The notes beneath the pieces are model-generated. The model did not search any database, was not told the DNA's origin, and was given only the letters and a program-made list of their open reading frames with translations. Shown in pieces: positions 25,201 to 33,365 of a stretch of DNA of 35,270 bases. How positions within the stretch are numbered: position 1 is the first letter of the stretch; each line of letters starts with the position of its first letter. The stretch lies in assembly GCF_000332355.1 (NCBI RefSeq), contig NZ_KB235958.1, forward strand, positions 1,126,987 through 1,162,256, in the 5' to 3' direction. The position numbers and the translations under genes were made by a program. Origin of the DNA: Baaleninema simplex PCC 7105 (lineage in GTDB: Bacteria; Cyanobacteriota; Cyanobacteriia; Cyanobacteriales; Geitlerinemataceae).

Positions 25201-27700
25201 CTTCGGTACGGCGGCGTTCGGTAATATCTTCGTAGGTGACGAGAATGCCGATAACGTTCCCGTCGGGATCGTGTAGGGGTATGCGGCTGGTATCTAACCA
25301 CGTTATCCGGCCGTCGGGACGGCGAATTTCTTCGATCGCGTGGTATTCGGGGACATCGCCGTCCATCGCCCGTTGGTGGCAAACGCCGCACCCTTCGATG
25401 TCAGCACAATAGTCGGGGAGGTCGCGATCGCGCTTTCCGATGAGGTCTTCGGGGCTGGCCGCGCCTTTGTCTCGGGCGAACGTTTGGTTGCAGCCGCGAT
25501 AGACGGTATCGCGGTCTTGCCAGAAAATAGCTTGAGGAATGTTGTCGATCACCAGTCGCAGAAAGGCTTGAGACTGTCGCAGTTCCAGTTCGGCTCGTTT
25601 GGCGTCGGTGATGTCCCGCACGATGGCGATAGTTTCGTTGGCCGCACTGGCGGTCACGCGGGCTTCCCAGTATCGCAGTCGATCGCCGATGGGCATTCGG
25701 TACTCGAAGGACTGGAGCGATCGCGTGGTTAAAGCCCGTTCGATAGCGTCGAGGGTCAATGTCGCTACTTCTGAAGGCAAAATTTGACTGACGTGTTTGC
25801 CGAGAAAGTCGTTGGGAGACATCCACAGCAACCCGTCGGGTGGACTGTGATAGTTGACGAACACGCCATCTCGCCGGATGCGGAACAGTAAATCGGGCAA
25901 GGCGTCGATAAGGGCGCGGTTGGTGGCGTAACTGCTGCGGAGACGTTCGTCGGCCTGTCGGCGATCGGTGGCGTCCCGGCCGATACCGCGATATCCCTGC
26001 AAGCATCCTTCCGCGTCGAGGATGGGAACGCCGCTGGCTTCGACGATGACTTCGTTGCCCGTTTTAGCGTGGTAAAAGATATATTCTTGGTTGCGAAAGG
26101 GTTGGCGGTCGGCTGCGGCTCGTAAGAATGCTTCGCGACCCCGTTGGGCGTCTTGAACGTTCATGAAGTCCCAAGGATAGCGATCGCACAGCTCTTGAGG
26201 GTCGAGTCCGAGGATCTCCCGCACTTGGGGACTGGCGTAGATGAATTTTCCTCGGCGATCGGATTCCCAGACCCAATCGCTACTGGCTTCGACGAGGTTG
26301 CGAAATCGCTGTTCGCTGTCTCGAAGGGCGTCGATCGCCCGCACTCGTTCGAGTTCGGCGGCCGCTCGGGCTGCGAACACTCGTAAAATCGAGAGGTTGT
26401 AGTCGGGATCGTCGCAGGGGCGATCGTTGATGGCGCAGAGATAGCCGATGGGGTTGCCCTGGGCGTCTTGCAGACACACACCGAGGTAGCTTTCGGCGTC
26501 GAAACAGGCTAAGTCCGAGTCGTGGGGAAAGGCTCGGCGCACGCCAGAGGGGTAGCAGCAAGATCCGGCTTCGAGAGCGATCTGACTGGGGGTTCCTGGG
26601 ATGGGGGAGATGACGTTATGTTGGAGTTTTCCGTCGCGCCAGACGGCTAGGGCGTGCAGGCGATCGCCTTGGAGTTGGGAGACGAAGACGCTCTGCACGT
26701 CGAGCGCGATGGCGATATGGCGGACGAGGGCGGGGAAAAAGTCGCTTCCGGTGACGGCGGCGGTTCCGGCGACGAGGTTGGTCAGAGCGGTGTCGGTGCG
26801 CTGGCGACGGGCGATTTCGGTTTCGAGGCGGTCGATCGTTTCTTGCAGTTGTCGGGTGCGCTCTCGAACTTGGGTTTCGAGTTCTCGGTTGATGTGTTGG
26901 AGTTGCTGTTGGCTGCGCCTGCGATCGCTGATGTCTTGACCTTCGACGACCAGTAAGATGGTGAGATCGCGTTCCCAAGATACGGGAGTTACGGATAAGG
27001 CGAGGGTGAGGGGTTCGCCTGAGAGGGGATGGGTAAAGTCGAGTTCTAAGCGGGCGATCTTGCCGCCTGTCGCCTGTCGAACGGCTTCACGGACTCGGTC
27101 TTTCGCGGCGTCTTCGAGATTCCACCACCGGGCTTCCCAAAAGCGATCGCCGAGAACTTCGACGACGGAGAGGTTGGCGAAGTCTAAGACGCGCTGGTTC
27201 GCTTCGGCGACGGTTCCGTCGGGCATTAACAGCCAGATGAAGTTGAAGGCGCGATCGAAGATGCAGCGAAAGCGAGTTTCGTTGGCTTCCAAGGCGAGTT
27301 GGGCAAAGTGTCGTTCGCTGAGGTCGTGTAGGGCGATCGCCCATCCTCTCGGGGATTCTCCCGTTTCCCCAACAGCCGTCGCGGTGCAATCGACGGACAC
27401 GGACTTACCGTCGTCGGCGATCGAGAGGAGGTTGCTGAAATGGCGAGGGGAATCCCCAGACGCGAGGGTAGTGGCGGACAGTTCGACGGGTCGGTACGTT
27501 TTCTGGCTCGTCAACTGCAAAATGTCTTCGAGCGGTCGGCCGATGGCGGATTCGGCAGTCCGTCCGGTGAGCCGTTCGGCAACGGGGTTAAACGCGATCG
27601 CGGTTCCAGTGCGATCGGTTACGATAACGCCGTCTCGGAGGGTCGAGAGGGTGGCAGACAGCCACAAGTCGCGATCGCCATGCTGTTCGTTTACCGTCAT
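22289..27700 (-). CDS. Giant multi-PAS/GAF/LOV histidine kinase (HisKA_2/HWE-like)
   Basis: 1803 residues, no membrane span. Order read from repeats of 'DISDRKQ(A/T)E' ends: PAS (about 12-130), PAS (138-262), coiled coil (262-303), GAF (305-450), then nine PAS units of about 125 residues each (460-1595). The seventh of these (about 1213-1340) is a LOV domain. It has GHNCRFLQG with the flavin-adduct Cys at 1261, followed by NYRKDGRMFWN and LGIQNDIT, the FMN-contact Asn, Asn and Gln. The kinase core has LLKEVHHRVKNNLQVISSIF (phospho-acceptor at His1605 or 1606), then HATPase_c with LLVNELISNSLKHGF and SDTGVGFP. The GAF lacks a bilin-binding Cys pattern. It heads the operon with the REC-kinase and cytochrome. 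Blue-light sensing is inferred from the LOV residues. Confidence 0.93.
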   Translation of the reverse strand: MTVNEQHGDRDLWLSATLSTLRDGVIVTDRTGTAIAFNPVAERLTGRTAESAIGRPLEDILQLTSQKTYRPVELSATTLASGDSPRHFSNLLSIADDGKSVSVDCTATAVGETGESPRGWAIALHDLSERHFAQLALEANETRFRCIFDRAFNFIWLLMPDGTVAEANQRVLDFANLSVVEVLGDRFWEARWWNLEDAAKDRVREAVRQATGGKIARLELDFTHPLSGEPLTLALSVTPVSWERDLTILLVVEGQDISDRRRSQQQLQHINRELETQVRERTRQLQETIDRLETEIARRQRTDTALTNLVAGTAAVTGSDFFPALVRHIAIALDVQSVFVSQLQGDRLHALAVWRDGKLQHNVISPIPGTPSQIALEAGSCCYPSGVRRAFPHDSDLACFDAESYLGVCLQDAQGNPIGYLCAINDRPCDDPDYNLSILRVFAARAAAELERVRAIDALRDSEQRFRNLVEASSDWVWESDRRGKFIYASPQVREILGLDPQELCDRYPWDFMNVQDAQRGREAFLRAAADRQPFRNQEYIFYHAKTGNEVIVEASGVPILDAEGCLQGYRGIGRDATDRRQADERLRSSYATNRALIDALPDLLFRIRRDGVFVNYHSPPDGLLWMSPNDFLGKHVSQILPSEVATLTLDAIERALTTRSLQSFEYRMPIGDRLRYWEARVTASAANETIAIVRDITDAKRAELELRQSQAFLRLVIDNIPQAIFWQDRDTVYRGCNQTFARDKGAASPEDLIGKRDRDLPDYCADIEGCGVCHQRAMDGDVPEYHAIEEIRRPDGRITWLDTSRIPLHDPDGNVIGILVTYEDITERRRTEARLRQQGKAMDAARDGIAILNAEECYVYLNPAHLQVYGYDRPEELLGRSWSVLYRDDERQRLQREALPQLRERGEWRGEVRGLRRDGTTYPQDVSLTTLDDGGTICIVRDASDRKRAEEALRESQQRLQAILDNTTSVVYLKDLQGRYLLVNSRFSELFEIEPERAIGRTDFELIDRDIAQSFRNNDLEVLEAGTPGEFEECVPLDDRTRTYLSIKFPLKDDGGRPYAVGGISTDISDRKQAEQQLRESQRFIRRVADAIPDLLYIYDLQQGRNVYVNQEIQVLLGYSLEDIAAMGNGFLSRLIHPDDWERVQQRLSRFDRIDDATVLEIEYRIRHANGQWRWVLSREAVFSRTDDGKPTQLIGVCSDISDRKQTEERLRLNERAIEASSNGIVIVDAQKPDYPLIYVNPAFEQITGYTAEEVLGHNCRFLQGRDRHQVEIDNLRNALKRQGSCTVVLRNYRKDGRMFWNEVSISPIYDAENAVTHYLGIQNDITEAKFAELDRHLAQKRLEYLLVSSPGVIYSCKAEGNFAATYMSDNVESLTGYPAERFVIEPHFWGSCIHPDDRDRVFENLKHVFETDCYNHEYRFLFDDGCYHWVYDQLKLIRDEAGNPVEILGYWTDISDRKQAETELQQAKDRLQAVLDAVPGLVSWMGFDRNEGRAYYFGVNQHLANTYDLPTETFIGRPVGFQDRQSEFSRWIDRFFQLSDSQLSCEVTSTVRGRVRTYLMVAKKYDRGRSAVSVGIDISELKQAESELKTSLHDKELLLKEVHHRVKNNLQVISSIFSLQSQFSRDKGILSILEESQNRIRSMALIHEKLYQSNGFSKIDFADYVQNLVHALFSSYNVSFNCVRLETSVEPISLNLDTAIPCGLLVNELISNSLKHGFPEGRSGKIALEFRRFDRDDRLMLRVSDTGVGFPENLDIARTTSLGLRLVRSLTRQLRGKLEMYNRNGAVFQVTFSPLRDRTRG

Positions 27701-27746
27701 TTCTATACCACAACATCAGCATTTTGTCAACAAAAAACCGAGTCGT

Positions 27747-28388
27747 TTACGTTCGAGCGTCGAGCCAGGTTCCCGTCAGACAAGACCCCGTTAACAGAGT
27801 TCCCTCGAACGTCGCATTGTCCACCTCGGCACACAGCAGGTTCGCCCCCGATAGGTTCGCCCCCCGCAAGTCCGCACCCGACAGGTTCGCTTCCTCGAGG
27901 TTGGCTTCCGCGAGCAGCGCCCCTTTCAAGTCCGCCTCGGCGAGATCGGCCCCCGACAGGTTCGCTCCCGACAGGTTCGCCCCCCGCAAGTCCGCACCCC
28001 GTAAATCGACACCTTGCAAATCGACCCCCATCAGGTTCGCGCCACTTAAAAACGCGCCGTTGAGAACCGCTTGTTGTAGCCTCGCCCCCATCAAGTTCGC
28101 CCCGCGCAGGTTGCTTCCCCGTAAGTCCGCTTCGCTCAAATTAGCTTGCATTAAGTTTGCCCCTAAAAAGGTCGCGCGGGCGTCTGCCCGATCTAACGAC
28201 GCTCCGAGGAGATTGGCGCCGTCGAGACGCGTGGTTTCGAGCTGACTGCAAGATAGGTTAGCACCGACGAGATTGGCACCAGCAAGATCTACACCTCGCA
28301 AGTCGAAACCCGAGAGATTTTGGTCTTCGAGATCGACGCCGCGTAGGTGGTCGAACTGTCGCGATCGCAGAATTTCGAGATCTTTCAT
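27747..28388 (-). CDS. Pentapeptide-repeat protein
   Basis: From the ATG at 28388 (MKDLEILRSRQFDHLRG) it is 213 residues; upstream in-frame codons to 28478 look untranslated. From residue about 17 to the end it is an almost uninterrupted series of A(D/N)LXX pentapeptides (GADLRGANLSGANL and so on), which fold as a right-handed quadrilateral beta-helix. There is no signal peptide or extra domain, so it is probably cytoplasmic. Function is not readable; members range from gyrase-protecting proteins to unknowns. The gene lies 47 bp upstream of the giant kinase start on the same strand and 100 bp after the DICT gene, suggesting shared transcription. Confidence 0.88.
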   Translation of the reverse strand: MKDLEILRSRQFDHLRGVDLEDQNLSGFDLRGVDLAGANLVGANLSCSQLETTRLDGANLLGASLDRADARATFLGANLMQANLSEADLRGSNLRGANLMGARLQQAVLNGAFLSGANLMGVDLQGVDLRGADLRGANLSGANLSGADLAEADLKGALLAEANLEEANLSGADLRGANLSGANLLCAEVDNATFEGTLLTGSCLTGTWLDART

Positions 28389-28487
28389 ATGAAAAGTTGC
28401 AGTGACTGACGAGCTGGGGAATTTACAGTGAAGCGGGAAGGATTGCCGGAACGCGAACAACGAGGGAGACGCAGACACCGGCTCTCC

Positions 28488-29879
28488 TCATCCTCGGTAC
28501 TGGCTGGGTTCGAGCGAGCCAATCGAGTCGTCGTGACGGTCGAGCAGCCACATTCCCGAGGCGATCTTGAAGGATTCCGTCGGCAGTGCCATACCCTGTT
28601 GCAAGGCTAACACTAGCAATGCTAAGGTTTCGACCAGTTTGGGATCCCACCGAAAACCGCTGTTCTCCTGGCAGTCGGACAGGGCGGTGGACAGGGCTTC
28701 TTCGCGACGGCACGTCCGAGATAGCTGCGTCGTTCGTCCTTGGAAATACGCCATTAACCCGAGAATTCGCGACTCGAGAGGAATGCTGTCGTAGCTGAGT
28801 CCCGCCGGTTGTCCCGAACCGTCCCAGCGTTCGGTTTGGTGGGTGACGATTTTCGCCACCGCTCGCAGTTGGGGCATCGTCCGCAACACTTGCGCCCCCG
28901 TCCGCAACCGACAGCTCGGGGCCTCTCCCTGGCTCGCCGGGATTTCCTCGGGATTGCTACCGGGTAAGTAGTCGAGGCGATGGAGCCATCCCGCCAACCG
29001 CAAGCGTTTGATTTGCCACGCTTGGAGACCGAGCAGTTGTCCCATCATCTCGCACAGCGACGAGACTTCCGTGGCAGCCATCGGGTTTTCCGTGTCGGCT
29101 AAGTCGATGAGCTGCGCCATGCGGAGAAACGCTTGCAGCTTGTTGGAGACGATGTTGCGTTCGAGTTGCTGTTGGTGGGGAAACGGCGTCGAATCGAACC
29201 GTTCGTCTAAATCGCTGTGGCTGGCTTTGAGGTAGTTGACAACCCGCGAGACGATCTCGCTCAAGTCTTCCGTTCGATCGCCCTCGGCGGCGTCTTCGAT
29301 CTCGCGGACGCGATCGGCCAATCGGTCTCGCAGCGAGCGATCGCGAGTTCCGATATGTTCGATCGACAACTTCACGGCTTCGAGAACCAATTCTGGCTCG
29401 AAAGTCCAGAATCCGTAAAACTTCCGTTCGACATCGACGTCAGGAACGCCTTCCGCCCCGTAGTCTTCGGGTAAGAGTTCCTGACACATCACCATGGCCG
29501 TGTAGCTCGGCGATAAAATCATTAAGTGCCATTCTTGGGCAACCGGATCCTCTGGCGATAAGGCCACGAACGAGACGTTCGGTTTTCGACTCGCCACGCG
29601 ATCGGCAAATCCCGTTTCGGGAACGGCCATAATCGCGATCTCTCGCGCTTTGTCTGCCAGTTCCGCATAGCGATCGGCTTCTTGCAGATACCATTTTCCC
29701 CGTTGAAACGCGGCGATCGCGATGGGTTGGCACTCCGATTCGAGAATACTATCTTCGAGGGCGTGACACAGCGCAATTAAAGTATTTTTATAATAAACTC
29801 CGTAGTTTAAAGGAGTTTTGCTCGTTTTTCCTTGACGGTGGCCGTCAACGAGTTTTTGTAAGATCGATCCCTTCAGCAT
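28488..29879 (-). CDS. DICT sensory domain protein with degenerate HD-GYP-like domain
   Basis: From the ATG at 29879 (MLKGSILQKLVDGHRQG) it is 463 residues. DICT domain about 20-165 (GVYYKNTLIALCHALEDSI; FYGFWTFEPELV). DICT occurs with two-component and cyclic-nucleotide signalling in cyanobacteria. The C-terminal about 240-440 resembles HD-GYP c-di-GMP phosphodiesterases, but key residues differ. WLHRLD (298-303) replaces the HD(I/L)GK metal motif, and HQTERWDGSGQPAGL (347-361) has HQT for HHE and GQP for GYP. Catalysis is therefore doubtful, and it may bind a nucleotide or act as a scaffold. It leads a same-strand series with the pentapeptide protein and the giant kinase. Confidence 0.85.
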   Translation of the reverse strand: MLKGSILQKLVDGHRQGKTSKTPLNYGVYYKNTLIALCHALEDSILESECQPIAIAAFQRGKWYLQEADRYAELADKAREIAIMAVPETGFADRVASRKPNVSFVALSPEDPVAQEWHLMILSPSYTAMVMCQELLPEDYGAEGVPDVDVERKFYGFWTFEPELVLEAVKLSIEHIGTRDRSLRDRLADRVREIEDAAEGDRTEDLSEIVSRVVNYLKASHSDLDERFDSTPFPHQQQLERNIVSNKLQAFLRMAQLIDLADTENPMAATEVSSLCEMMGQLLGLQAWQIKRLRLAGWLHRLDYLPGSNPEEIPASQGEAPSCRLRTGAQVLRTMPQLRAVAKIVTHQTERWDGSGQPAGLSYDSIPLESRILGLMAYFQGRTTQLSRTCRREEALSTALSDCQENSGFRWDPKLVETLALLVLALQQGMALPTESFKIASGMWLLDRHDDSIGSLEPSQYRG

Positions 29880-30131
29880 TACGACGGTACGAACCATTGG
29901 TACTTCCGATCGGAATTATAATGGATCGTTATGCTTCGGGCAGGAAAGGTACAGCGCGAGGGATCGCGATTCGAGGATGGGGACAGAGGGCCGAGTTCGC
30001 AGGGAAAACGACTCCGGGTCGATAAGTTCGTCTTCGTTTTCCCTTCTAGAGATCGACTCGGCCGCGATGCGATCTCACCAGCTCTTAGCGGGCATTTCAG
30101 CGCGGCGATCGCCCCGAACCCGGCCGCGAGA

Positions 30132-30476
30132 TCAAACGCCCGGTAAATTCAATCCGCCCGTCAGCTCTTCCATTTTTTCGCGCATCGTCGCCGTCGATTT
30201 TTGATAGGCGTCTTGCATGGCTTCCGTCACCAGTTGCGAGACGACTTCAGCCCCTTCGCCGAGGGCATCTTCCGAGATTTCTGCCCGACGGGGTTCCTGG
30301 TTTCCGCTCAAGACGACTTTAACCAAACCACCTCCAGCTTCTCCCTCGATTTCCATGTTATCGAGGTCTTCTTGTAACTTTTTCGCTCCTTCTTGGACTT
30401 CTTGAGCTTTTTTGAACGCCTCGGCCAGTTCTTTCATTTTGCCGAGGCCGAAACCAAAACCTTGTCCCTTTGCCAT
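30132..30476 (-). CDS. YbaB/EbfC family nucleoid-associated protein
   Basis: From the ATG at 30476 ([17 protein letters not shown]) it is 114 residues, the usual family size; a longer in-frame start at 30548 lies in a low-complexity leader. It is Met-rich and helical at the start ([26 protein letters not shown]), then strands with [28 protein letters not shown] and a C-terminal helix ending TGGLNLPGV. The protein binds DNA as a dimer with little sequence preference. It lies about 140 bp downstream of murB, same strand, as is common in cyanobacteria. Confidence 0.93.
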   Translation of the reverse strand: MAKGQGFGFGLGKMKELAEAFKKAQEVQEGAKKLQEDLDNMEIEGEAGGGLVKVVLSGNQEPRRAEISEDALGEGAEVVSQLVTEAMQDAYQKSTATMREKMEELTGGLNLPGV

Positions 30477-30618
30477 AACTAATTTGCGAGTTGATTTGCG
30501 AGTCGATCCGCAAGCCTGCCTGCAAGTCGAGCGATCCGTTGCAACCACAACAGGAGTCCGACCCGAGCCGGCCTTTAGAGCGTATACGTCTCCCTATTCT
30601 GACACCTCAGCGTCCTTC

Positions 30619-31596
30619 TCACCAAAGATCGTCGTAGTCGCGCGAAAATTCGCCGAGGAGTTTGACCTCCGGTTCGAGCCAAACGCCCCAGCGATCGCAG
30701 ACCGTTCGACGCACGTGACGGATGACCGAGACGACATCGTCGGCCGTCGCACGTCCGCAATTCAAAATAAAATTGGCGTGTTCTTGAGCCACACAAGCCC
30801 CTCCGACCGTATATCCCTTCAGCCCCGACTGTTCGATGAGCCAACCGGCGGCTTGGGGGGTCGGATTGCGGAAGACGCTGCCACAACTGGGACGATGGTA
30901 GGGTTGGCTGGCGTGGCGCTGTTTGAGATGGGATTCCGTGCGGGCTTTGACGCAAAGGGGGTCGTCTCCGACTCGTAAGGCGAACGTGGCGCCGAGAACC
31001 GTGCGATCGCTGCCCTGCAAGACCGAATGGCGATAGCCGTACTGTAGGTCTTCGAGTTTGAGAACCTCTAAGCGGCCTTCAGCAGACAACACCTCCACCG
31101 AAGCCACCACGTCCGCCGTACAACTGCGATGGGCGCCAGCGTTCATCACCACCGCCCCGCCGACCGTTCCGGGAATTCCCACCGCCCACTCGAAGCCGCT
31201 CCAACCGCGATCGGCGATTTGCCAGGCCAGTTTGGGAAGCGGAACCCCAGCGGCGACTCGTACCCGTCCGTCGGTCTCGAAGGCGGTCTCGCGTAGATAA
31301 CGGGTACTGACGACGAGGCCGGGAATTCCCTTGTCGCCGATGAGGAGGTTCGATCCCGCCCCTAACAGCGTGACGGGAAAGCCTTCGGATCTGGCCCAAC
31401 TCACCGCCGCGTGCAAGTCGTCGAGGTGTCGGGGCGTGACGTACCACTGAGCCGGTCCGCCAACGCGCAGGGTCGTCATGCGAGTCAGCGAAACCTGTCG
31501 GTAAATGGGAGCCTCAGATCCCAGGAGACGAATCGGAGATCGATCGAGATCGTCTGTCATGACGATAGGGGAAGATCTAGGTTGAGAAAACGTCAC
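30619..31596 (-). CDS. murB: UDP-N-acetylenolpyruvoylglucosamine reductase MurB
   Basis: 325 residues if started at the GTG at 31596, or 313 from the ATG at 31560 (MTDDLDRSP); neither has a strong ribosome site. The FAD-binding part has TTLRVGGPAQWYV, LLGAGSNLLIGD and GIPGTVGGAVVMNAGAHR. The catalytic Ser lies in SCGSVFRNP and the catalytic Glu in WLEPEVKLLGEF. This is a type I MurB, reducing UDP-GlcNAc-enolpyruvate to UDP-MurNAc with NADPH in the cytoplasm. It follows murC by 6 bp (GTG) or 42 bp (ATG), so the two form an operon for the steps making UDP-MurNAc and adding L-Ala. Confidence 0.95.
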   Translation of the reverse strand: MTFSQPRSSPIVMTDDLDRSPIRLLGSEAPIYRQVSLTRMTTLRVGGPAQWYVTPRHLDDLHAAVSWARSEGFPVTLLGAGSNLLIGDKGIPGLVVSTRYLRETAFETDGRVRVAAGVPLPKLAWQIADRGWSGFEWAVGIPGTVGGAVVMNAGAHRSCTADVVASVEVLSAEGRLEVLKLEDLQYGYRHSVLQGSDRTVLGATFALRVGDDPLCVKARTESHLKQRHASQPYHRPSCGSVFRNPTPQAAGWLIEQSGLKGYTVGGACVAQEHANFILNCGRATADDVVSVIRHVRRTVCDRWGVWLEPEVKLLGEFSRDYDDLW

Positions 31597-31602
31597 GATC
31601 GT

Positions 31603-33135
31603 TCAAGATATACGGTACGACGACGCCGAACGCACCTGTACGGAGGGGCGATCGCGTTCGGCTTGGCGGCACTCTTCCATCACTTGAGGCACGATTTGAT
31701 TGAGATCGCCTGCCCCTAAGAATAACGCTAAGTCTCCCGTTTCGAGGAAATCGCCGAGAAAGTCGGCTAACTCGGGCAGTTGGGGACGGTAGTAGACGCA
31801 CCGATGGCACTCGGCCAGCGCGTCGGCCAAGCGCTTTGAAATCGCGCGATCGAAGGCGGCTTCTCCGGCACTGTAAACGTCGCTGACCACGACCACGTCC
31901 GCATCCGAGAAAGACTGGGCGAATTCCGTCAAAAAGGTTTGGGTGCGGCTGTAGCGGTGGGGTTGAAAGACGGCCACGACGCGGCGAATTTTTTCGGGGT
32001 CGCTGTCGGCTTGCAGTCGCGCCGCCGAGAGTGTAGCTTGAATTTCGCTGGGGTGGTGGGCGTAGTCGTCGATAAAGCGAATGCCGTCGATGGTGCCGCG
32101 CAACTCGAACCGCCGCCGGGCCCCTTCAAACTGTTTGAGGGCGTTCGCGATCGTCTCGAACTCGAGACCGAGATGGCGTCCCACGGCGATCGCGGCGAGG
32201 GCGTTGCTGAGGTTGTGCCGTCCGAGGAGTTTCAACTCGAGGGTGCCGAGAGCCTGTCCCCGTTCCCAAATGCGGGCGCTGGCACCGCCGGCCGAAAACG
32301 CGATGCGATCGGCGAAGTAATCGGCGTTGGCGTCGGGATCGAGGCTGTAGGTGAGGTCGGGGGCGATGCGATCGCGGACGACCGTACAGTCGATACACCC
32401 GATGGTGAGGTGGCAGCGATCGGCAAACTGTCGGAAAATTTGGGTGACTTCGTCGAGACTTTGGTAGTGGTCGGGGTGATCGAGTTCGATGTTCGTGACG
32501 ATGCCGATCGCGGCGTCGAATTTCACGAGAGAACCGTCTGATTCGTCAGCTTCGGCGACGAGGTAGTCTCCGAGGCCGAGACGAGCGTTCCCTTCCCAGG
32601 CTTTGACTTCTCCGCCCACGACGATGGTGGGGTCGAGACCGGCGTGCAGTAATAGGAAACCCACCATGCTGCTGGTGGTCGTTTTTCCGTGAGTTCCGGC
32701 GACGGCGATACTTTTGTAGTCGCGAATCAGAGCCGCTAAAACGTCCGAGCGATGAAAAATCGGACAACCGAGGTCTAAGGCTGCCCGATATTCAGCGTTC
32801 GTCGAGTCGATGGCGGTCGAACAGATGACTTGGGGAAGTTCTTCGTTTTGGGGTCGTCCTCGACCGTTGCGACGGGGATTACCGTTCGACGAGAAGGTGG
32901 AAGCGCGATCGGCTCGGACGTTTTCGTGAAAAAATTCGAGATTGTTCGCGTTTTGTTCCCAGAAAATATGAGCGCCCAGCTGTTGCAATCGTTGGGTATG
33001 GGAATTGGATTTTAAATCCGAACCGTAAACGGGAAGCTGGCGCTTCGCTAAGATATATGCCAGGGCTGACATTCCAACTCCACCAATTCCGATGAAATGA
33101 AATGGCTTGCCGCTGAAATCAACAGAATTCGGCAT
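31603..33135 (-). CDS. murC: UDP-N-acetylmuramate--L-alanine ligase MurC
   Basis: From the ATG at 33135 (MPNSVDFSGKPFHFIGIGGVG) it is 510 residues. GGAG sits 6 nt before it, which decides against the longer start at 33171. The N-terminal Rossmann part has GIGGVGMSALAYIL; the ATP loop is GTHGKTTT (147-154); then AEADESDGS, NIELDHPDHY and IDDYAHHPSEI. It adds L-alanine to UDP-MurNAc using ATP. It is longer than usual because residues about 68-99 hold a polar Arg/Asn-rich insert (FFHENVRAD, FSSNGNPRRNGRGRPQNEE) before LPQVICSTAI. It heads the operon with murB and is divergent from nadD. Confidence 0.96.
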   Translation of the reverse strand: MPNSVDFSGKPFHFIGIGGVGMSALAYILAKRQLPVYGSDLKSNSHTQRLQQLGAHIFWEQNANNLEFFHENVRADRASTFSSNGNPRRNGRGRPQNEELPQVICSTAIDSTNAEYRAALDLGCPIFHRSDVLAALIRDYKSIAVAGTHGKTTTSSMVGFLLLHAGLDPTIVVGGEVKAWEGNARLGLGDYLVAEADESDGSLVKFDAAIGIVTNIELDHPDHYQSLDEVTQIFRQFADRCHLTIGCIDCTVVRDRIAPDLTYSLDPDANADYFADRIAFSAGGASARIWERGQALGTLELKLLGRHNLSNALAAIAVGRHLGLEFETIANALKQFEGARRRFELRGTIDGIRFIDDYAHHPSEIQATLSAARLQADSDPEKIRRVVAVFQPHRYSRTQTFLTEFAQSFSDADVVVVSDVYSAGEAAFDRAISKRLADALAECHRCVYYRPQLPELADFLGDFLETGDLALFLGAGDLNQIVPQVMEECRQAERDRPSVQVRSASSYRIS

Positions 33136-33365
33136 TTTCGCTCCTAACACACCACACCGTACCGATAACACGCGATATCATATCAGGTATTGTTATTTTG
33201 CGATACAACTTCAGGTGAAGATCGCGGGTCGTCTCTTTCGAGACAATACCCCATTCGCGTATCGCGGTGTTTATCGCGATTAAGTTTAGCGCAAGGGGTT
33301 CGCATTCGATCGCTTCGTACCTGTGAAACCCGATCGAAACTTGCCGTTCGAGCGATGCGCGAGCG

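Noticed and set aside
24467-25276. 269-aa plus-strand frame opposite the giant kinase
   Set aside because: Antisense shadow of repeated PAS coding sequence; the sense frame is fully explained.
27724-28245. 173-aa plus-strand repetitive frame (RFAPRKSAPDRFA-like)
   Set aside because: Complement of the pentapeptide-repeat gene; its regularity only mirrors the sense repeat.
31939-32541. 200-aa plus-strand frame opposite murC
   Set aside because: Antisense to conserved MurC motifs; Val/Gly/Asp-rich composition typical of shadows in GC-rich DNA.
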